The notes: generated from the sequence alone by a model not told the origin. A stretch of DNA of 64,000 nucleotides from Parafannyhessea umbonata (GCF_900111255.1 NZ_FOGP01000003.1:186001-250000); one strand, 5' to 3'; shown: positions 25,687 to 36,828, counted from the first letter of the stretch. Numbers and translations are program-made.

Positions 25687-27705
25687 CTAGCGGACCTCGC
25701 GTCCGTCTGCGCCATCGTCCTCCGCGCGCCTCCTGCGTCTGCGGAGCACGGCCACAATCACCAGCGCAAGCGCGGCCGCGCCCGCGATGGCGGCCAGGCA
25801 CTTCTCCCAAAGGGGCGTCTCTGCTGCCCACGTGCCCGCACCACCCGAGGCGAGCGGCGTCTCGTTGTCGTCAATGCGCACGGTGTTAAGGTCGTCGCCC
25901 TCGCCGTTCACGATTGTCGCGTCACCAAACCCGTTGTCCACCGTCGACAGCTGCTGCCCCGCCGGAGCGCCCGTCGTGACCGCATCACGCGGCGACGCGG
26001 AACGCTGGTCAGACGTGTCCTCGCGTGTTCCGTCGCGTTCGGTTCCCAGGTCGACGTAGGTCGTCCTCCCCGGAACGAAGTCGAATAGCACATTGGTGAT
26101 GACGGTGCGCTGGCTTGCACTGTCGTTCACGTCGCGGTAGTAGACGGTGTACGTGGAGCCGGGCGTGTAGTAGCCGGTCCTGACGCCACCCTCCTGCCCG
26201 TCGAGTCGGACGTAGCTCTTCGGCCCGACGGTCAGGCTTGCTGGCGTATCGATGACGACGTCCTCGCGCATGTCGGCGCTCAGCGTGCGGTTGTCCTCGC
26301 CAATCTGCTCCCCCGTCGCAACGTCGACGTACCTGACCGTAACGGCGCGGTCCGAACGGTCGACCTTGGTCCCCCTTGGGGCGTAGTAGACATATGTGAC
26401 GGGGCCGCTCTGGCCCCACACGTAGCTGAAGTCGCTACCGTTGACGGGAGACCAAGTCTTGCCGTCAACGTCCATGTTGCCAGCGTAGTAGCTCGCCGGA
26501 CAAGAAGCCCCGTTGGACGGGCCAACCTCGACGCGCTCCATGCCGAGCACCCTGCCCGACCCCTCCTGGGTGGCATCGATCTTGACGATCTGCCAGTAGG
26601 TCTTGCCCTGCACGCGGCGATAGCGCACGTCAAAGGTGCGCTGCCCGTCTTGCACGCCCTCGTCACCGGGGGCAAGCGAAAGCGTCGCGTCGCCGTCAAG
26701 CTCGTACGCCTCGATCACGCCGTCGCGGTCGGCATCCTTGTAGAGCGCGGGCGGATTGGCGTAGATGACGTCGCCAGCAACCGAGACGCTGTCGCAGGCA
26801 AGCACGTTGCCCCGTTCGTCGACCATGCGAATCTTCGCAGTATAGAACCCCTGCTTCCCGGCAAGGCCGTCACTCACCTTCTTGCAGCGCACCGTAAAGT
26901 CGCGCTGCCCAGGGTTCGCGGCGTCGAGCGTCTTGTTAAAGAAGACCGTGCGGTAATAGCCGCCATTGTCGGCCTTGATGATCTGAGGCACCTCGACCGA
27001 GCGATGCTCGCCCCAGGCGACGTCACCTATGCCCTGGACAAGAAGCCTTTCTCCGCTGTCATCCACATACGTAATCGAGCCAGACTCCACCTCGTGACCA
27101 TCGTTTTGCGCCTTGTATCGATACGCAGAAGAGGCCGTGCAGCCTCCGTCGAGTTCGTAGGTGTCGCTGCCATACGAGATCGTCTTGGGCGCCGCAAACG
27201 CGCGCTGCTCGGATCCGATGGTCCTCCAGGCAATGAGACGCTTCCCAGCAACGCCATCCAGCTCCGCATAGACCGGCTCCACCCTTCCGCGGTAGAGAAG
27301 GGCGTGCTCGTCAAAGTCGGAATAGGCGCTTATCTCGTAGCTTGCCGAGGGGTCGATTGCGCCGAAGTCCGCAGACACGATTCCGGTGACCCCTCCGTCG
27401 GAAGACGCAAGCCCGTCGTTCGAGAGAGTGTACGCAAGATGGTCGGCGAAGAGCTTGCCGTCTTTGGTAACCGAGCAGTACACCGTATCGCCGACGCTTC
27501 CGTCCACCGAGAGGACATCGATCGAGGTGCCGCTCTGTACAAGCGCATAGCAGTCGTTGCCCGTGACGCTCAGCGCCAGGGCGCTCGTCGGGACGCACAG
27601 GAGCCCCAGTCCCAGGGAAGCCGCACATGCACCTGTCAGCGCAACGCCCCTAAACCGCATTCCGCGTAGTTGCATTCGATTAATTTCTGCATTGCGCACG
27701 TTCAC
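25687..27705 (-). CDS. Membrane-anchored MucBP-like surface protein
   Basis: About 672 residues if it starts at the GTG at 27705, which has GAGG 7 bases upstream; ATGs at 27675 and 27660 lack ribosome sites. A signal peptide ends near residue 44 (PTSALA). The middle has several beta-rich repeats; residues 452-526 (AVTVRYVDVATGEQI to YTVYYRDV) resemble a MucBP mucin-binding domain. Near the C-terminus, ETPLAS (615-620) precedes a transmembrane helix (about 636-654) and six arginines. There is no LPXTG, so it is probably held by the helix. It is the first gene of the surface block, 41 bp before the giant fibre gene. Confidence 0.75.
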   Translation of the reverse strand: MNVRNAEINRMQLRGMRFRGVALTGACAASLGLGLLCVPTSALALSVTGNDCYALVQSGTSIDVLSVDGSVGDTVYCSVTKDGKLFADHLAYTLSNDGLASSDGGVTGIVSADFGAIDPSASYEISAYSDFDEHALLYRGRVEPVYAELDGVAGKRLIAWRTIGSEQRAFAAPKTISYGSDTYELDGGCTASSAYRYKAQNDGHEVESGSITYVDDSGERLLVQGIGDVAWGEHRSVEVPQIIKADNGGYYRTVFFNKTLDAANPGQRDFTVRCKKVSDGLAGKQGFYTAKIRMVDERGNVLACDSVSVAGDVIYANPPALYKDADRDGVIEAYELDGDATLSLAPGDEGVQDGQRTFDVRYRRVQGKTYWQIVKIDATQEGSGRVLGMERVEVGPSNGASCPASYYAGNMDVDGKTWSPVNGSDFSYVWGQSGPVTYVYYAPRGTKVDRSDRAVTVRYVDVATGEQIGEDNRTLSADMREDVVIDTPASLTVGPKSYVRLDGQEGGVRTGYYTPGSTYTVYYRDVNDSASQRTVITNVLFDFVPGRTTYVDLGTERDGTREDTSDQRSASPRDAVTTGAPAGQQLSTVDNGFGDATIVNGEGDDLNTVRIDDNETPLASGGAGTWAAETPLWEKCLAAIAGAAALALVIVAVLRRRRRRAEDDGADGREVR

Positions 27706-27724
27706 TGCGCCGCCTCGCTTACCG

Positions 27725-27778
27725 AATATATATTGACAGTTTTGACCATAAATGACCTTTGTCAGTCTATCCCAGTCA
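27725..27778 (-). promoter_or_regulatory. Candidate promoter with phased GTCA repeats
   Basis: Upstream of the surface block, the minus strand has TATATATT (27725-27732) as a good -10. Instead of a -35 there are three direct GTCA repeats (27753-27756, 27743-27746, 27734-27737), 10 and 9 bp apart, and two TGAC copies further up (27775-27778, 27761-27764). About one turn of DNA between copies suggests an activator or repressor site. Confidence 0.5.
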
Positions 27779-27853
27779 ACGCCTGGACCGTAACGTCTAC
27801 CGGAGTCAAAACGTTTTTTCGCGCAAGCATCAAATTGACAGCCTCGCGACATG

Positions 27854-27890
27854 AAAAAAGAGGCCCATCCCCTTACGGGAACGAGCCTCT
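27854..27890 (-). terminator. Terminator after rplX
   Basis: Stem AGAGGC with GCCTCT, a small internal loop, then TTCCC with GGGGA and loop GTAA, followed on the minus strand by six T. It lies 20 bp after the rplX stop, so the first half of the spc operon ends here. Confidence 0.88.
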
Positions 27891-27910
27891 GAAAGTCGTC
27901 TAAGCAAAAC

Positions 27911-28225
27911 TTAGAACTTGGCGCCGCACTTCTTGCAGACGCGGACCTTCTTGCCGTCCTCGACGTCGTGGCCGACACGAGTGGCCTTGCCGCAGCTGGG
28001 GCAGACGAGAGCAACGTTGGAGACGTCGATTGCAGCCTCCTTCTCGACAATGCCGCCCTGCTGGCTGGCCTGGGTCGGGCGCTGGGCCTTCTTCACGACT
28101 GCAACGCCGCGAACGATGACCTTACCCTCAGCGGGAAGGGCAGCAATGACCTCGGACTGAGTGCCCTTGTCCTTGCCGGACAGGACCTCGACCTGGTCTC
28201 CCTTCTTAACATTCATCTTTGCCAT
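27911..28225 (-). CDS. rplX: 50S ribosomal protein uL24
   Basis: 104 residues. The KOW motif region [20 protein letters not shown] is at the N-terminus. The C-terminus has two CxxC pairs (CPSC and CKKC), a likely zinc site found in many Gram-positive uL24 proteins. uL24 initiates 50S assembly. It is the last gene before the terminator and the surface-gene block. Confidence 0.97.
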   Translation of the reverse strand: MAKMNVKKGDQVEVLSGKDKGTQSEVIAALPAEGKVIVRGVAVVKKAQRPTQASQQGGIVEKEAAIDVSNVALVCPSCGKATRVGHDVEDGKKVRVCKKCGAKF

Positions 28226-28239
28226 GAGTGTCTCTCTCC

Positions 28240-28608
28240 CTACAGCGTCTCGGGTGCGAGCGAGACGATCTTCATGTACTTGTGGTCGCGCAGCTCGCGA
28301 GCGACGGGCCCGAAAATACGGGTGCCCTTGGGCTCGCCTTCCTTGTCGACCAGAACGCAGGCGTTCTGGTCGAACTTGATGTAGCTGCCGTCCTTACGAC
28401 GGGACTCCTTGACCGTGCGAACGACAACGCAGCGAACGACGTCGCCCTTCTTCACGGAGCCGCCCGGCGTAGCCTCCTGCACGGCGCACATGATGACGTC
28501 GCCGAGGCCCGCGTAACGGCGCTTGGAGCCACCCATGACCTTGATGCACTTCACGCGCTTCGCGCCGCTGTTGTCAGCGACGTTGAGCATGGTCTCCATC
28601 TGAATCAT
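28240..28608 (-). CDS. rplN: 50S ribosomal protein uL14
   Basis: 122 residues beginning [17 protein letters not shown], with the standard C-terminal [16 protein letters not shown]. It contributes to inter-subunit bridges. Placed 14 bp before rplX and 80 bp after rpsQ. Confidence 0.98.
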   Translation of the reverse strand: MIQMETMLNVADNSGAKRVKCIKVMGGSKRRYAGLGDVIMCAVQEATPGGSVKKGDVVRCVVVRTVKESRRKDGSYIKFDQNACVLVDKEGEPKGTRIFGPVARELRDHKYMKIVSLAPETL

Positions 28609-28627
28609 TACAGTTCCTCCGAACGGG

Positions 28628-28671
28628 TTCCCCTAAGAGGTGCGGTCACACGAGCGCCGCACGTTAGGGAA
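28628..28671 (-). other. Stem-loop between rpsQ and rplN
   Basis: A nested stem (GTGCGG with CCGCAC inside TTCCCCTAA with TTAGGGAA) occupies most of the 80-bp gap. No T-run follows it. It could be a message-processing or translation-control element. Confidence 0.5.
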
Positions 28672-28688
28672 TGGGGTGAATACGATCG

Positions 28689-28955
28689 TTACTTGGCCTT
28701 CTCCACGATCTCCACGACGCGCCAACGCTTGGTCTTGGACATCGGACGGGTCTCCATGACGCGAACGGTGTCACCAAGACCGCACTCGTTCTTCTCGTCG
28801 TGGCAGTGGAGCTTCTTGTGGATGGTCATCATCTTGCCGTACTTGGGGTGGTGCTTACGGTAAGTGATCTGAACGGTGATGGTCTTGTCGCCGGAGAGGG
28901 AGATGACCTCACCGGTGCGGACCTTACGCGCGTTCCTGCTTTCGGTATCTGCCAT
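28689..28955 (-). CDS. rpsQ: 30S ribosomal protein uS17
   Basis: 88 residues with the OB-fold core [18 protein letters not shown] and the segment [17 protein letters not shown] primary 16S rRNA binder. Confidence 0.98.
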   Translation of the reverse strand: MADTESRNARKVRTGEVISLSGDKTITVQITYRKHHPKYGKMMTIHKKLHCHDEKNECGLGDTVRVMETRPMSKTKRWRVVEIVEKAK

Positions 28956-28972
28956 TTCTTATCTCCTGCGAA

Positions 28973-29188
28973 CTAGTTCTGCGCAGCGGCGTTGTCCGCT
29001 GCATTCTTACGAGCGCGCATCTCGGTCTGGATGCGAGCGATGTCGCGCTTGACGAGGGTCACGCGGGCCGTGTTGTCGAGCTGGCTGGTAGCCATCTGGA
29101 AGCGGAGGTTGAAGAGCTCCGCGCGGCCGTCCTCGAGCTTCTGGGCAAGCTCCTCGTCGGAAAGCTCACGAATGTCCTGGTACTTCAT
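28973..29188 (-). CDS. rpmC: 50S ribosomal protein uL29
   Basis: 71 residues of two helices: ELSDEELAQKLEDGRAELFNLRFQ and NTARVTLVKRDIARIQTEM. It sits at the exit tunnel where trigger factor and SRP dock. Confidence 0.97.
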   Translation of the reverse strand: MKYQDIRELSDEELAQKLEDGRAELFNLRFQMATSQLDNTARVTLVKRDIARIQTEMRARKNAADNAAAQN

Positions 29189-29194
29189 AGTTGG

Positions 29195-29619
29195 TTACTC
29201 CTCCACGTCCGACTTGGCGCGGGTCACGATCTTGGTCTTGATCGGGAGCTTGTGCTGAGCAAGGCGCAAGGCCTCCTTGGCAACGGACTCCTCGACACCA
29301 CCAAGCTCGAACATGATGCGGCCGGGCTTGACGACAGCCACCCACTCCTCGGGATTACCCTTACCGGAACCCATGCGGGTCTCAGCGGGCTTCTTGGTGA
29401 TGGGCTTGTCCGGGAAGATGGTGATCCAGACCTTGCCGCCACGCTTCATCTCACGAGTCATGGCGATACGAGCGGCCTCGATCTGACGGTTGGTGATCCA
29501 GTGAGCCTCAAGGGCGACGAGACCGTACTCACCGAAGTGGAGCTCGGTGTTGCCCTTTGCGTGGCCCTTCATGGAGCCACGCTGGACCTTGCGGTGAAGA
29601 ACGCGCTTAGGTGCGAGCA

Positions 29620-29620
<1 letters not shown>
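29195..29620 (-). CDS. rplP: 50S ribosomal protein uL16
   Basis: 141 residues. It begins [15 protein letters not shown] and has [14 protein letters not shown] and [21 protein letters not shown], all standard. uL16 positions A-site tRNA. Its ATG overlaps the rpsC stop by one base (TAATG). Confidence 0.98.
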
Positions 29621-30333
<713 letters not shown>

Positions 30334-30340
30334 TCTTCCC

Positions 30341-30694
30341 CTACGCCTCCTTTCCAGGTGCAACGACGACAGTGATGTGGCTCGTGCGCTTGTTGATGCG
30401 CGAAGCGGAGCCCTTGGCGCGAGGACGGATGCGCTTGAGCGTGGGACCCTCGTCGACGTAGGCGTACTTCACCACAAGGTTGTCAGCGCGGAGGTTGTTG
30501 TTGTTCTCGGCGTTGGCAACGGCAGAGCGCAGGACCTTGGCGACCGGCTCAGCGGCAGCGCGGGTGGAGAACTGAAGAACCTCGAGCGCCTTATCAACGG
30601 ACTTGTTACGAATCTGGTCGACGACCATGCGGACCTTACGCGGCGCCATGCGCACGTACTTCGCGGTGGCCTTGACCTCAGTGTTGTTAGCCAT
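30341..30694 (-). CDS. rplV: 50S ribosomal protein uL22
   Basis: 117 residues with [21 protein letters not shown] and the tunnel hairpin [18 protein letters not shown]. The long loop lines the exit tunnel and includes macrolide-contact positions; no deletion is visible. Confidence 0.98.
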   Translation of the reverse strand: MANNTEVKATAKYVRMAPRKVRMVVDQIRNKSVDKALEVLQFSTRAAAEPVAKVLRSAVANAENNNNLRADNLVVKYAYVDEGPTLKRIRPRAKGSASRINKRTSHITVVVAPGKEA

Positions 30695-30711
30695 TTACTC
30701 CATACCCCCTG

Positions 30712-30972
30712 TTATGCCTGCTTGTGGCCGCGGAAGGTGCGCGTGGGAGAGAACTCGCCAAGCTTGTGACCAACCATGGACTCAGTGACGTATACGGGGA
30801 CGTGCTTGCGGCCGTCGTGGACAGCGATCGTGTGACCGACCATCTCGGGGAAGATGGTGGAAGAACGCGACCAAGTCTTGATGACGTCCTTGGTACCAGC
30901 CTCGTTCTGAGCGGCGACACGCGCAAGGAGGCGAGTCTCCACAAACGGGCCCTTCTTGAGACTTCTGCTCAT
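30712..30972 (-). CDS. rpsS: 30S ribosomal protein uS19
   Basis: 86 residues beginning [12 protein letters not shown], with [12 protein letters not shown]-type core and the tail [12 protein letters not shown]. It lies in the head of the 30S subunit. Between rplB and rplV. Confidence 0.98.
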   Translation of the reverse strand: MSRSLKKGPFVETRLLARVAAQNEAGTKDVIKTWSRSSTIFPEMVGHTIAVHDGRKHVPVYVTESMVGHKLGEFSPTRTFRGHKQA

Positions 30973-30999
30973 TCTTGGAATCTCCTATTCGTGTTCCGA

Positions 31000-31836
<837 letters not shown>

Positions 31837-31939
31837 TACTTCATTCCCTTTCTGTTCCGTTGGCCATCTCGCTCAGGGAGTGGCGAGACGACACCGGATT
31901 ACCACGGTACCGCGCGTATCCATCACGTGCGGCATAACA

Positions 31940-31966
31940 GCCCGGCCTCCCAAAGGAGGCTCGGGC
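31940..31966 (-). other. Hairpin between rplW and rplB
   Basis: An 11-bp stem (GCCCG plus GCCTCC) with one bulged base and loop TTTG lies just after the rplW stop. The bases that follow (TGTTATG) are not a T-run, so full termination is unlikely. Confidence 0.55.
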
Positions 31967-31973
31967 GGCTTAA

Positions 31974-32279
31974 CTACTCCTCAGCAGCTGCCTGCTGGTT
32001 GGAGAAGACCTCGATCTGCTCACCCTCAGCGAGAGTGACGACGGCCTTCTTCCAGGTGCGAGTCTTGCCGGTGACATAGCGCACGCGCTTGTTCTTGGGC
32101 TTGACCCACATGGTGTTGACCTTCTTGACGTGCACGTTGAAGAGCTTCTCAACGGCGGAGGCAATCTCCTCCTTGGGGGCCTTAGCGGAAACCTCGAAGG
32201 TGTACTTGCCCTCAGCCATAAGGTCGAAGGAACGCTCGGAGACGACCGGGCGGATGATGACTTCGTAGGCGGAGTTCAT
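31974..32279 (-). CDS. rplW: 50S ribosomal protein uL23
   Basis: 101 residues with IIRPVVSERSFDLMAEGKYTF and KVNTMWVKPKNKRVRYV. uL23 is the docking site for trigger factor at the exit. Its ATG overlaps the rplD stop by one base. Confidence 0.98.
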   Translation of the reverse strand: MNSAYEVIIRPVVSERSFDLMAEGKYTFEVSAKAPKEEIASAVEKLFNVHVKKVNTMWVKPKNKRVRYVTGKTRTWKKAVVTLAEGEQIEVFSNQQAAAEE

Positions 32280-32905
32280 TATGCGAGCACCTCCTCGAGC
32301 TGCTTGGCAACCGCAGCGGACATGACGAGAGCGCTGTTGTCGATGAGGTTGCGGGTGTTGGCCTCGGAAACGCCAATGACGTTGACCTTCGGGAGGTTCC
32401 TGAAGGCAAGGTAGGTCTGGACGTCGTCGTCGGCAACGACAACGGTGACACGCTTGTCAGCGACGCCCAGGGCAACGAGGACAGCCTTGGCCTGCTTGGT
32501 CTTGCCCTCCTCGAGCTTCAGCTCATCCAGGAGGAAGAGCTGGGAGTCAGCGAGCTTGCCGGAGAGGACGGAGCGCATAGCGAGCTTCTTCTCCTTGTTG
32601 TTGCTGCGCTTGGCGTGGCTGTGGGGGTTGGGGCCAAAGACAACGCCGCCGCCAGCCCACTGAGGCGCACGGATGGTGCCCTGACGAGCACGGCCGGTAC
32701 CCTTCTGGCGGAATGGCTTGACGCCGCCGCCGGAGACCGCAGAGCGGTTCTTGGTGGAGTGCGTGCCCTGGCGCATGCATGCCTCATAGGCAACAACGAC
32801 CTGGTGCACGACCGGGATGTTCGGCTCGATGCCGAAGACGTCAGAGGAGAGCTCGACCGTACCGGCCGCCTTTCCCTCAACGTTCTTAAGATCGATCTTG
32901 GACAT
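32279..32905 (-). CDS. rplD: 50S ribosomal protein uL4
   Basis: 208 residues. The tunnel loop KPFRQKGTGRARQGTIRAPQW is intact, with positions linked to macrolide resistance unaltered as far as can be judged. In E. coli uL4 also regulates the S10 operon; no matching leader was identified here. Confidence 0.98.
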   Translation of the reverse strand: MSKIDLKNVEGKAAGTVELSSDVFGIEPNIPVVHQVVVAYEACMRQGTHSTKNRSAVSGGGVKPFRQKGTGRARQGTIRAPQWAGGGVVFGPNPHSHAKRSNNKEKKLAMRSVLSGKLADSQLFLLDELKLEEGKTKQAKAVLVALGVADKRVTVVVADDDVQTYLAFRNLPKVNVIGVSEANTRNLIDNSALVMSAAVAKQLEEVLA

Positions 32906-32948
32906 TAGTCCTCCTTATAGACCTAAAGGATTGTTTTCCAACGGGCCC

Positions 32949-33569
32949 TTAGGCCATGCGGATGGAGACGAGGGCGTTCTTGCCGCCGGGGATTGCACCC
33001 TTGATGAGCATGAGGTTCTGCTCAGCATCGACGCGAACGAGCTTGAGGTTCTTGACGGTGACGCGCTCATCGCCCATGTGGCCTGCCATGTGGAGGCCCT
33101 TGCGGACGCGAGCGGGGTACGCGCACTGGCCGATGGAGCCCGGGCGACGCTGGTTGCGAGAGCCGTGGGTCATGGGGCCACGCGAGAAGTTCCAGCGCTT
33201 GATGGTGCCCTGGAAGCCCTTGCCCTTGGAGGTGCCGGTGACGTCGACGGTCGTGACGTCGGCGAAGTCGGCAACAGTGACGACGTCGCCAGTGTTGTGC
33301 TCCTCGCCCTCAGCAACGCGGACCTCGCGAAGGTAGCGCATGGGCTCGACGCCAGCCTTGGCAAAGTGACCCGCCATGGGCTTGTTGACGTGCTTGGACG
33401 TGATGTCTCCGAAGCCAAGCTGAACGGCGTCGTAGCCGTCGGTTGCCTTCGTCTTGACCTGCGAGACGGTGCAGGGGCCGGCCTGGACGACGGTGACGGG
33501 GACGACGTTGTCGTTCTCATCCCACACCTGCGTCATCCCGATCTTACGGCCGAGAATCATGCTGACCAT
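32949..33569 (-). CDS. rplC: 50S ribosomal protein uL3
   Basis: 206 residues from the ATG at 33569, which follows AGGACCAGGA. It begins MVSMILGRKIGMTQVW and has the loop FSRGPMTHGSRNQRRPGSIG that reaches the peptidyl-transferase centre. It is the first gene of the transcript here because a terminator lies between it and rpsJ. Confidence 0.97.
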   Translation of the reverse strand: MVSMILGRKIGMTQVWDENDNVVPVTVVQAGPCTVSQVKTKATDGYDAVQLGFGDITSKHVNKPMAGHFAKAGVEPMRYLREVRVAEGEEHNTGDVVTVADFADVTTVDVTGTSKGKGFQGTIKRWNFSRGPMTHGSRNQRRPGSIGQCAYPARVRKGLHMAGHMGDERVTVKNLKLVRVDAEQNLMLIKGAIPGGKNALVSIRMA

Positions 33570-33824
33570 TCCTGGTCCTTTCCTTAGGTGGTCATGGGAC
33601 CAAAGGAGCGCGTCCTGCGCTCTCCCCCAGCGGACCACATCTGACGTGTGCCTCACCCTCATGCTTCTTGCCGGCATCCACGGGCAGGTACCGACTCACA
33701 GGTGTCGGCAAGTGGATAGACGCAGCAATCCCCATAAAAGTGCAGCCTGAATAGTGTACACGCACGGCACCGTGGCTTGGCTCACTAGTTTTCATCTCAC
33801 AATCCCTGCAAATTCGGCAAACGT
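33570..33824 (-). promoter_or_regulatory. Leader and presumed promoter of rplC operon
   Basis: 255 bp between the rpsJ terminator and rplC without a gene. A TACACT hexamer (minus strand, near 33755-33760) is the best -10 candidate but has no good -35. A promoter must be present if the upstream terminator is efficient. A short CCGAC/GTCGG stem is also visible near 33690-33707. Confidence 0.4.
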
Positions 33825-33853
33825 AAAAAGGACCCCTCCGAGCGGAGGGGTCC
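33825..33853 (-). terminator. Terminator after rpsJ
   Basis: A perfect 10-bp stem (GGACCCCTCC with GGAGGGGTCC), loop GCTC, followed on the minus strand by TTTTT. It lies 23 bp after the rpsJ stop. Confidence 0.95.
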
Positions 33854-33876
33854 AAATATACGCTGCTGAGAAGAGC

Positions 33877-34185
33877 TTAGAGCTTGATCTCGATGTCAAC
33901 GCCCGCGGGAAGGTCGAGACGCATGAGCGAGTCGACGGTCGAGGAGCTGGGGTCGAGGATGTCGATCAGACGCTTGTGGGTGCGCATCTCGAACTCCTCA
34001 CGGCTGTCCTTGTCCTTGTGCGGCGAGCGAATGACCGTGTAGAGGTTGCGCTCGGTAGGCAGAGGAATAGGGCCGGAGACGCGGGCACCGGTCTTCTGAG
34101 CGGTGTCGACGATGAGCTTCGCGGACTGGTCGATGACCTCGTGATCGTAGCCCTTGAGGCGGATCCTGATCTTCTGGCTTGACAC
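33877..34185 (-). CDS. rpsJ: 30S ribosomal protein uS10
   Basis: 102 residues from the GTG at 34185. The ATG at 34200 is part of the ribosome site (ATGGAGG, 8 bases before the GTG), so it is not the start. The protein has [16 protein letters not shown] and [14 protein letters not shown]. uS10 also acts as NusE in antitermination. It follows fusA and is cut off from rplC by a terminator. Confidence 0.96.
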   Translation of the reverse strand: MSSQKIRIRLKGYDHEVIDQSAKLIVDTAQKTGARVSGPIPLPTERNLYTVIRSPHKDKDSREEFEMRTHKRLIDILDPSSSTVDSLMRLDLPAGVDIEIKL

Positions 34186-34233
34186 TTGAAATACCTCCAT
34201 TGAATGGCAGTTGGCTGCCGATGACCACTTTAC

Positions 34234-36330
34234 TTACGAGGCGCTGCCGCCGTTCTTGCTGACAATCTCGTCCTTGATGTTCTTGGGGACGGCCTCATAG
34301 GAGTCGAACTGCATCGTGTAGGATGCGCGACCCTGAGTCTGGGAGCGAAGATCGGTTGCGTAACCGAACATCTCGCCCAGGGGGACCTTGGCACGGATGA
34401 CCTTGGTGTTGGCACGATCCTCCATGCCCTCGATCTTGCCACGGCGACCAGAGAGGTTGCCCATGACGTCGCCCATGTACTGCTCGGGCGTCTCGACCTC
34501 GACGAGCTCGATCGGCTCGAGAAGGACGGGATCAGACTGCTTCAGGGCCTCCTTGATGGCCATGGAACCTGCGACCTTAAATGCGGCCTCAGAGGAGTCG
34601 ACCTCGTGGTAGGAGCCGTCGACCAGGGTGACCTTGATGTCCTGGACGGGGTAGCCGGCGATGACGCCGCACTCGAGCGCCTCCTTGATACCCTTGTCTA
34701 CAGAGGGGATGTACTCCTTGGGGACGGAGCCACCGACGGTGGCGTCAACGAACTCGTAGCCAAAGCCGGGCTCCATGGGCTCGAGGTCAATGATGGCGTC
34801 GCCGTACTGACCACGACCGCCGGACTGGCGGACAAACTTGCCCTGGCAGTGCTTGACCTCGTGACCAGCGGTCTCGCGGTACGCGACCTGGGGCTTGCCG
34901 ACGTTGCAGTCGACGTGGAACTCACGACGCAGGCGGTCGACGATGATCTCGAGGTGAAGCTCGCCCATGCCGGCGATGATGGTCTGGCCGGTCTCGTGAT
35001 CGGTGTGGACCTGGAAGGTCGGGTCCTCCTCGGCGAGCTTGGCGAGGCCAACGGACATCTTGTCCTGCTCGGCCTTGGTCTTGGGCTCGACGGCGACGTC
35101 GATGACGGGGTCAGCGAAGTCGATGGACTCAAGGATGATCGGGTTCTTCTCGTCGCAGAGGGTGTCACCGGTCTGGGTGTTCTTGAGGCCGACGCAAGCG
35201 ACGATGTCACCGGCGGCGCAGTTGTCACGGTCGACACGGTCGTTGGCGTTCATCTCGAGGATGCGGCCGAGGCGCTCACGCGAGTCCTTGACGGAGTTGT
35301 AAACGTAGGAACCGGAGTCGGCCATGCCGGAGTAGACGCGGATGTAGGTCAGCTTGCCGACGAAGGGATCGGTCATGATCTTGAAGGCCAGAGCAGAGAA
35401 GGGCTCCTTGGGATCCGCGTGACGGATCTCCTCCTCACCCTTGTCGTTCTTGCCGTCGATCTCGGCGACGTCGAGGGGGCTCGGGAGGTAGTCGATGACT
35501 GCGTCGAGGAGCTCCTGGATGCCCTTGTTCTTGTAGGCGGAACCAACGAAGACGGGATTGAGCTCACCGGCGAGGACGCCCTTTCGAATGGCGGCCTTGA
35601 ACATGTCGACGGGAATCTCCTCCTCCATGAGGACGGCCTCCATGAGCTCGTCGGAGAAGTTGGCAGCCGCTTCAAGCAGCTCCTCGCGCTTCTCGGCAGC
35701 AAGCTCGGCGAACTCCTCGGGGATGGCATCCATCTTCTCGGGGAAGATCATGCCCTTAGCATCCTCCTTGAAGTCCCAGGCCTCGTTGGTGACGAGGTCG
35801 ACGAGGCCCCAGAAGTTGGCCTCGGCACCCATCGGGATCTGAGCCGCGACTGCGTTGGCGCCCAGGCGGTCCTTCATGGTCTCGATGGCGTGGAAGAAGT
35901 CAGAGCCGACACGGTCGAACTTGTTGATGAAGGCGATGCGAGGAACGCCGTAGTTCGCAGCCTGACGCCAGACGGTCTCGGACTGGGGCTGAACGCCTGC
36001 AACAGCGTCGAAGACGGCAACGGCGCCGTCGAGGACGCGAAGGCAGCGCTCGACCTCAGCGGTGAAGTCGACGTGGCCCGGGGTGTCGATGATCTGGATG
36101 ACGTGATCCTTCCAGAAGCAGGTGGTAGCTGCGGAGGTAATGGTTACGCCGCGCTCCTGCTCCTGAACCATCCAGTCCATCGTGGCTGCGCCGTCGTGGA
36201 CCTCACCGATCTTGTGGGTCTTGCCGGTGTAGTAAAGAATACGCTCGGTCGTGGTCGTCTTACCGGCGTCGATGTGGGCCATGATGCCGATGTTACGAAG
36301 GTCTTCGAGCTTGTACTTAACTTTTGCCAT
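34234..36330 (-). CDS. fusA: Elongation factor G
   Basis: 698 residues. The GTPase domain has [15 protein letters not shown] (G1, residue 17 on), DTPGHVDF (G3) and NKFDRVG (G4), followed by domains II-V ([21 protein letters not shown]). EF-G moves tRNA and mRNA after peptide bond formation. Standard place between rpsG and rpsJ. Confidence 0.98.
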   Translation of the reverse strand: MAKVKYKLEDLRNIGIMAHIDAGKTTTTERILYYTGKTHKIGEVHDGAATMDWMVQEQERGVTITSAATTCFWKDHVIQIIDTPGHVDFTAEVERCLRVLDGAVAVFDAVAGVQPQSETVWRQAANYGVPRIAFINKFDRVGSDFFHAIETMKDRLGANAVAAQIPMGAEANFWGLVDLVTNEAWDFKEDAKGMIFPEKMDAIPEEFAELAAEKREELLEAAANFSDELMEAVLMEEEIPVDMFKAAIRKGVLAGELNPVFVGSAYKNKGIQELLDAVIDYLPSPLDVAEIDGKNDKGEEEIRHADPKEPFSALAFKIMTDPFVGKLTYIRVYSGMADSGSYVYNSVKDSRERLGRILEMNANDRVDRDNCAAGDIVACVGLKNTQTGDTLCDEKNPIILESIDFADPVIDVAVEPKTKAEQDKMSVGLAKLAEEDPTFQVHTDHETGQTIIAGMGELHLEIIVDRLRREFHVDCNVGKPQVAYRETAGHEVKHCQGKFVRQSGGRGQYGDAIIDLEPMEPGFGYEFVDATVGGSVPKEYIPSVDKGIKEALECGVIAGYPVQDIKVTLVDGSYHEVDSSEAAFKVAGSMAIKEALKQSDPVLLEPIELVEVETPEQYMGDVMGNLSGRRGKIEGMEDRANTKVIRAKVPLGEMFGYATDLRSQTQGRASYTMQFDSYEAVPKNIKDEIVSKNGGSAS

Positions 36331-36357
36331 AAGTCTCTACTCCTCGGATTCCCTAAC

Positions 36358-36828
36358 TTAGAAACGGTAGTGAGAGAACGCGCGGTTGGCCTCTGCCATC
36401 TTGAAGAGGTCCTCACGCTTCTTGACAGAAGCGCCGACGCCGTTGGCGGCATCGAGAATCTCGTTGGCAAGGCGCTCGGCCATGGTCTTCTCCTTGCGAG
36501 CACGGCTGAAGTTAACAATCCAACGGATGGCGAGGGTGGTAGCGCGGCGGGAGTTGACCTCCATAGGAACCTGGTAGGTAGCGCCACCGACACGCTTGGG
36601 CTTGACCTCGAGGGTCGGGCGGACGTTGTCCATGGCCTTCTTGAAGGTGGCCAGGGCGTCGCCGTCGGTCTTCTCCTTGACGATGTCAAAGGCACCGTAG
36701 ACGATGCGCTCGGCGGTGGCCTTCTTGCCATCGAGGAGGACCTTGTTGATGAGCTGGGTCACGAGACGGTTGTTGTAAACGGCGTCCGGCATAACCTCAC
36801 GACGGACTGCTGCTGCACGACGCGGCAT
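36358..36828 (-). CDS. rpsG: 30S ribosomal protein uS7
   Basis: 156 residues, [15 protein letters not shown] at the start and the C-terminal NRAFSHYRF. It organises the head of the 30S subunit and contacts the E-site tRNA. Downstream of rpsL by 49 bp. Confidence 0.98.
   Translation of the reverse strand: MPRRAAAVRREVMPDAVYNNRLVTQLINKVLLDGKKATAERIVYGAFDIVKEKTDGDALATFKKAMDNVRPTLEVKPKRVGGATYQVPMEVNSRRATTLAIRWIVNFSRARKEKTMAERLANEILDAANGVGASVKKREDLFKMAEANRAFSHYRF

Noticed and set aside
22943-25690. 915-codon open frame opposite the giant fibre gene
   Set aside because: The minus-strand frame has a signal peptide and recognisable repeats; the opposite frame has none and no ribosome site.
19716-27910. 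Mobile element or genomic island with attachment sites
   Set aside because: No integrase, transposase, tRNA end or flanking direct repeats could be found, so transfer is not claimed.
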